Assembly (NCBI GenBank): GCA_015501595.1
Contig: JADNRX010001342.1
Coordinates: 1-10,922, forward strand
Length of the DNA stretch: 10,922 bases
Direction: 5' to 3'
Origin: Hymenopellis radicata
Lineage: Eukaryota; Basidiomycota; Agaricomycetes; Agaricales; Physalacriaceae
Numbering within the stretch: position 1 is the first letter of the stretch; each line of letters opens with the position of its first letter. A program made the translations under genes and the position numbers. Positions 9,041 to 10,922 of the stretch are shown in pieces. Under the pieces are notes generated by a model. It had not been told where the DNA came from, ran no database searches, and saw only the letters and a list, made by a program, of their open reading frames with translations.

Positions 9041-10399
9041 CTACGCAGGTAACAAAGCTTGCACTTCCCTGCGAACACTTGCCAACAGCGCGTCCGTCCC
9101 CCTCGACGGCTTCCAACCGATAGCTTTGCTCCTGTCGGCCCGACACCTCGTGTTGGTCCCGAGAATTTCTAAATTATAGTCCCTAGACCCAAACAGAGGA
9201 TGCGTCGCCTCCTCCGGTGTAAAAGTTTGAGGCTCTGCGCTTCCGATCCCCAGGTCATTTAGGACAACGCCAAGAGCCTTGGAGACGTCGAGCAGCTCGT
9301 GCTCTCCATTCTCTGCGAAGTAGTAACCCGATCGGCCGTGTTGGAATTCATTATGCGATGCGAGCCCTAGGACGTGATCCAGCAGGACGACATACAAGAT
9401 CGCGACTGGATTTTCGAGAGTAAGTATGTCGGCGACTGATACCATGGACGTACGATCTTGAACGTGAACGTTGTTCCACACATTCTTGCCGAGTCCGACG
9501 ACTCCCGCTTGTTTGCGAGCAATACTCGCTTTAATGAGCGACGGTACCTGGACGGAGTGGACGTTTTGTATCCCGTTGTCCACCAGAACGCCCGCTGGCT
9601 CCCCGTAGACCATGCATGGTATGACAATGTACGTCTTCGCGTAACCTGATCAGAGTATCGGCTTGGAACAGTCCGAGTTCCAACTGTTTTTGATTGATGA
9701 TCTCACCTTGCTTGTCGGCGTCCACGATTGCCAAGTCTACATGTCGATGAGGAGCCGTCGATGGGAGGCTCTCGATATGAGGGATGTCGAGGTCCGAGTA
9801 GACTTCTTCCGACCCGTGCATACCCTTGGCATATTCACTAAGCGTGCCTACAGACGAGTCAAAGGTCGGAAGATGCTCTAGCATTGCTGGTGCATTTTAC
9901 CTGTGCCTGACTACGTACCGTTATCGGAAGCAACTTTCAGAATCAAAGTGAAGAAGACATACGGTGTGTATCAAGCTCGCTGGTACGCCCGTCCGCTGGT
10001 AGTACAGTTTCATGCCATCCAATATAGCCCTCGCAGCATCTAGATCGTCGTAGTTGACCTATGATCCTTAGATATCAGCACCAATCAGGATGATGAAGTC
10101 GGACCAGTTCATACAAAGTTGAAAACCACATCGGCTTCTGCTACTTGTTCCGTGAGCGCTTGGTGTCGGAAACGGACCCGATAACTGGTTTGACATTCAG
10201 TGATTTCAGAAGTTGCGCCTTCTCCGCAGAGCGAACGAGAACGGTAATCTCGAACGTCTTGACTGAGGGATGCAACAACAACTGCGATAGGAACGTGCCG
10301 CCAATGTAGCCTGCGAGGAAATCAAGCGCTACTTCGATGTACAGCTGACTTGGAATTACCTGTTACGCCCGTGAGGAAGATCTTTGTCGTAGTAGTCAT
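9041..10399 (-). CDS. NAD(P)-binding SDR / epimerase-like protein with an apparent -1 frameshift
   Basis: Seven exons: 10399-10360, 10310-10115, 10058-9963, 9910-9901, 9847-9707, 9645-9454 and 9405-9041. Introns are 48-61 nt and GT-AG. The N-terminus has a Rossmann dinucleotide-binding motif, TGVTGYIGG at residues 10-18, split by intron 1. Later come ADVVFNF, LDAARAIL, IHT-SGTG, AKGMHGSEEVYSDLD, HRHVDLAIVDADKQG, YIVIPCMVYG, NVWNNVHVQD and GYYFAENGEHEL. This order fits atypical or extended short-chain dehydrogenases (NAD-dependent epimerase/NmrA-like group), about 340-350 aa; here about 346 codons. The substrate cannot be told, and I see no classical YxxxK site at the expected place. Exon lengths sum to 1040, one base short of a multiple of three. 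The frame breaks near 10157-10160, between SVSDTK and LTEQVAEAD; read literally it stops after 69 residues. This is either a recent null allele or a sequencing error. The start is the only ATG that precedes the Rossmann motif. Confidence 0.84.
9901..9910 (-). other. 10-nt micro-exon of the SDR gene
   Basis: The bases TCAGGCACAG encode Ser-Gly-Thr and the first base of Gly. They lie between introns 9962-9911 (GTATGT, branch-like GATAAC, GTACGTAG) and 9900-9848 (GTAAAA...TGTAG). Including them restores the IHTSGTG motif typical of this family and joins IHT to TLSEYAKGMHG in frame. Without them the motif is lost and the frame breaks. Confidence 0.75.
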
Positions 10400-10725
10400 T
10401 TCGCTCTTATTTGAGGGCAGCACCGTGCAGATTCATCCAGCTTTTTAAAGGCAGACTTCCTGGCTTACTCATCGTTTGACGCCTTTCGTAGTAAGCTTTG
10501 AGTGAGTAAGCTCTTTGATTCTTGTATCCGGAAATCGTTTGTAACCGCAATAGAATCTATTGGATGGAGTTGACAAGGAGATTCGAGAGGCACAAGGATA
10601 CGCGTTGAAGAAGACGATGTACTTAGATATCAGCTGTGGCACGAATGGAGTCGTATTTTGAGCGCATGAGCAGGCATCGTGACTGTAGATCACAGTAATG
10701 TTGAAACTAGAGTTTAGACGCAAGC
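10400..10725. other. Upstream spacer of the SDR gene
   Basis: This lies between the SDR start and the first plus-strand ATG of the short ORF to the right, so it probably holds the SDR promoter. I see no clear TATA or CCAAT element placed for either gene, and no RNA gene or repeat. Confidence 0.45.
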
Positions 10726-10893
10726 ATGTCCACCAACAGAGAGCTAGTGTTCGACACCTTTGCCGACAGACGGGGAATTGTAAAGATCAGAGTCAGAGAG
10801 GTCCTGTGGTATACCGATCCAAACGGAAAATGGACGATGCCGTGGAGTGGTCTGAGGCGGTCAAGGAGAGGCGCTCGTGTGACGGTGGTGTAA
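10726..10893 (+). CDS. Short unassigned ORF, perhaps the first exon of a gene leaving the window
   Basis: ATG 10726 opens 55 codons (MSTNRELVFDTFADRRGIVK, later DPNGKWTMPW) ending at TAA. I do not recognise it. An overlapping frame from ATG 10698 stays open to the right edge for 75 codons and includes MDDAVEWSEAVKERRSCDGG, but its first half is unusually Arg/Gln-rich. One of the two may be the 5' end of a gene that continues outside the window, possibly with an intron joining them. The evidence is frame openness only. Confidence 0.2.
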   Translation: MSTNRELVFDTFADRRGIVKIRVREVLWYTDPNGKWTMPWSGLRRSRRGARVTVV

Positions 10894-10922
10894 CAGGCGA
10901 GGGATCATTTCCCCACGCTCAC

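Noticed and set aside
9531..9884. A 117-codon minus-strand ORF as a separate gene
   Set aside because: It is SDR exon 5 with parts of introns 4 and 5 and a wrong-frame read of exon 6; splicing gives the family sequence.
10469..10723. An 84-codon minus-strand ORF
   Set aside because: It begins at TTG, not ATG, and has no recognisable domain.
1..10922. CRISPR array, insertion sequence, LTRs or terminal inverted repeats
   Set aside because: No regularly spaced repeats, transposase or reverse-transcriptase motifs, or long direct or inverted repeats were found by eye.

Overview
The window looks like nuclear DNA of a mushroom-forming basidiomycete (Agaricomycetes). Genes are packed on both strands and split by many GT-AG introns, mostly 46-61 nt. 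Two of the proteins, a DUF6535-type membrane protein and a 'FLVN..SGKT' P-loop NTPase, belong to families I know mainly as large expansions in Agaricomycetes. All gene models below were spliced by hand from reading frame, splice consensus and family resemblance; no search was run.

Layout, left to right. (1) 1-2664, minus strand: 5' part of a DUF6535-type multi-pass membrane protein with a long disordered N-terminus. Its third exon is one stop-free frame of 598 codons that runs off the left edge. (2) 2665-3866: 1.2 kb without a recognisable gene; an unassigned 160-codon ORF at 3207-3689 sits behind CCAAT- and TATA-like elements. (3) 3867-6552, minus strand: a P-loop NTPase gene of the Agaricomycete-expanded type, possibly Crinkler-related. 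A single in-frame TAG at 4615-4617 cuts its C-terminal quarter off, although that part stays in frame and keeps its family character. (4) 6502-6837, minus strand: a short leucine-rich, F-box/LRR-like stretch in the same frame as the NTPase gene; it is either the relic of another gene or an upstream exon. (5) 6893-8550, plus strand: a complete seven-exon bystin/Enp1 gene (458 aa), the one clear housekeeping gene, with a probable intron just after its stop codon. (6) 8551-9040: spacer between convergent genes. (7) 9041-10399, minus strand: an NAD(P)-binding short-chain dehydrogenase/epimerase-like gene with seven exons, one of only 10 nt, and an apparent one-base deletion in exon 2. (8) 10400-10922: upstream spacer and a short, unassigned plus-strand ORF near the right edge.

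Functionally this is not an operon or an obvious pathway. Bystin acts in 40S ribosome biogenesis, the SDR protein probably in small-molecule redox metabolism, and the DUF6535 and NTPase genes are fast-evolving lineage-specific families. The most notable signals are two single-site lesions, a nonsense codon in the NTPase and a -1 frameshift in the SDR, each inside an otherwise well-preserved gene, plus the 10-nt micro-exon that encodes most of a conserved motif.
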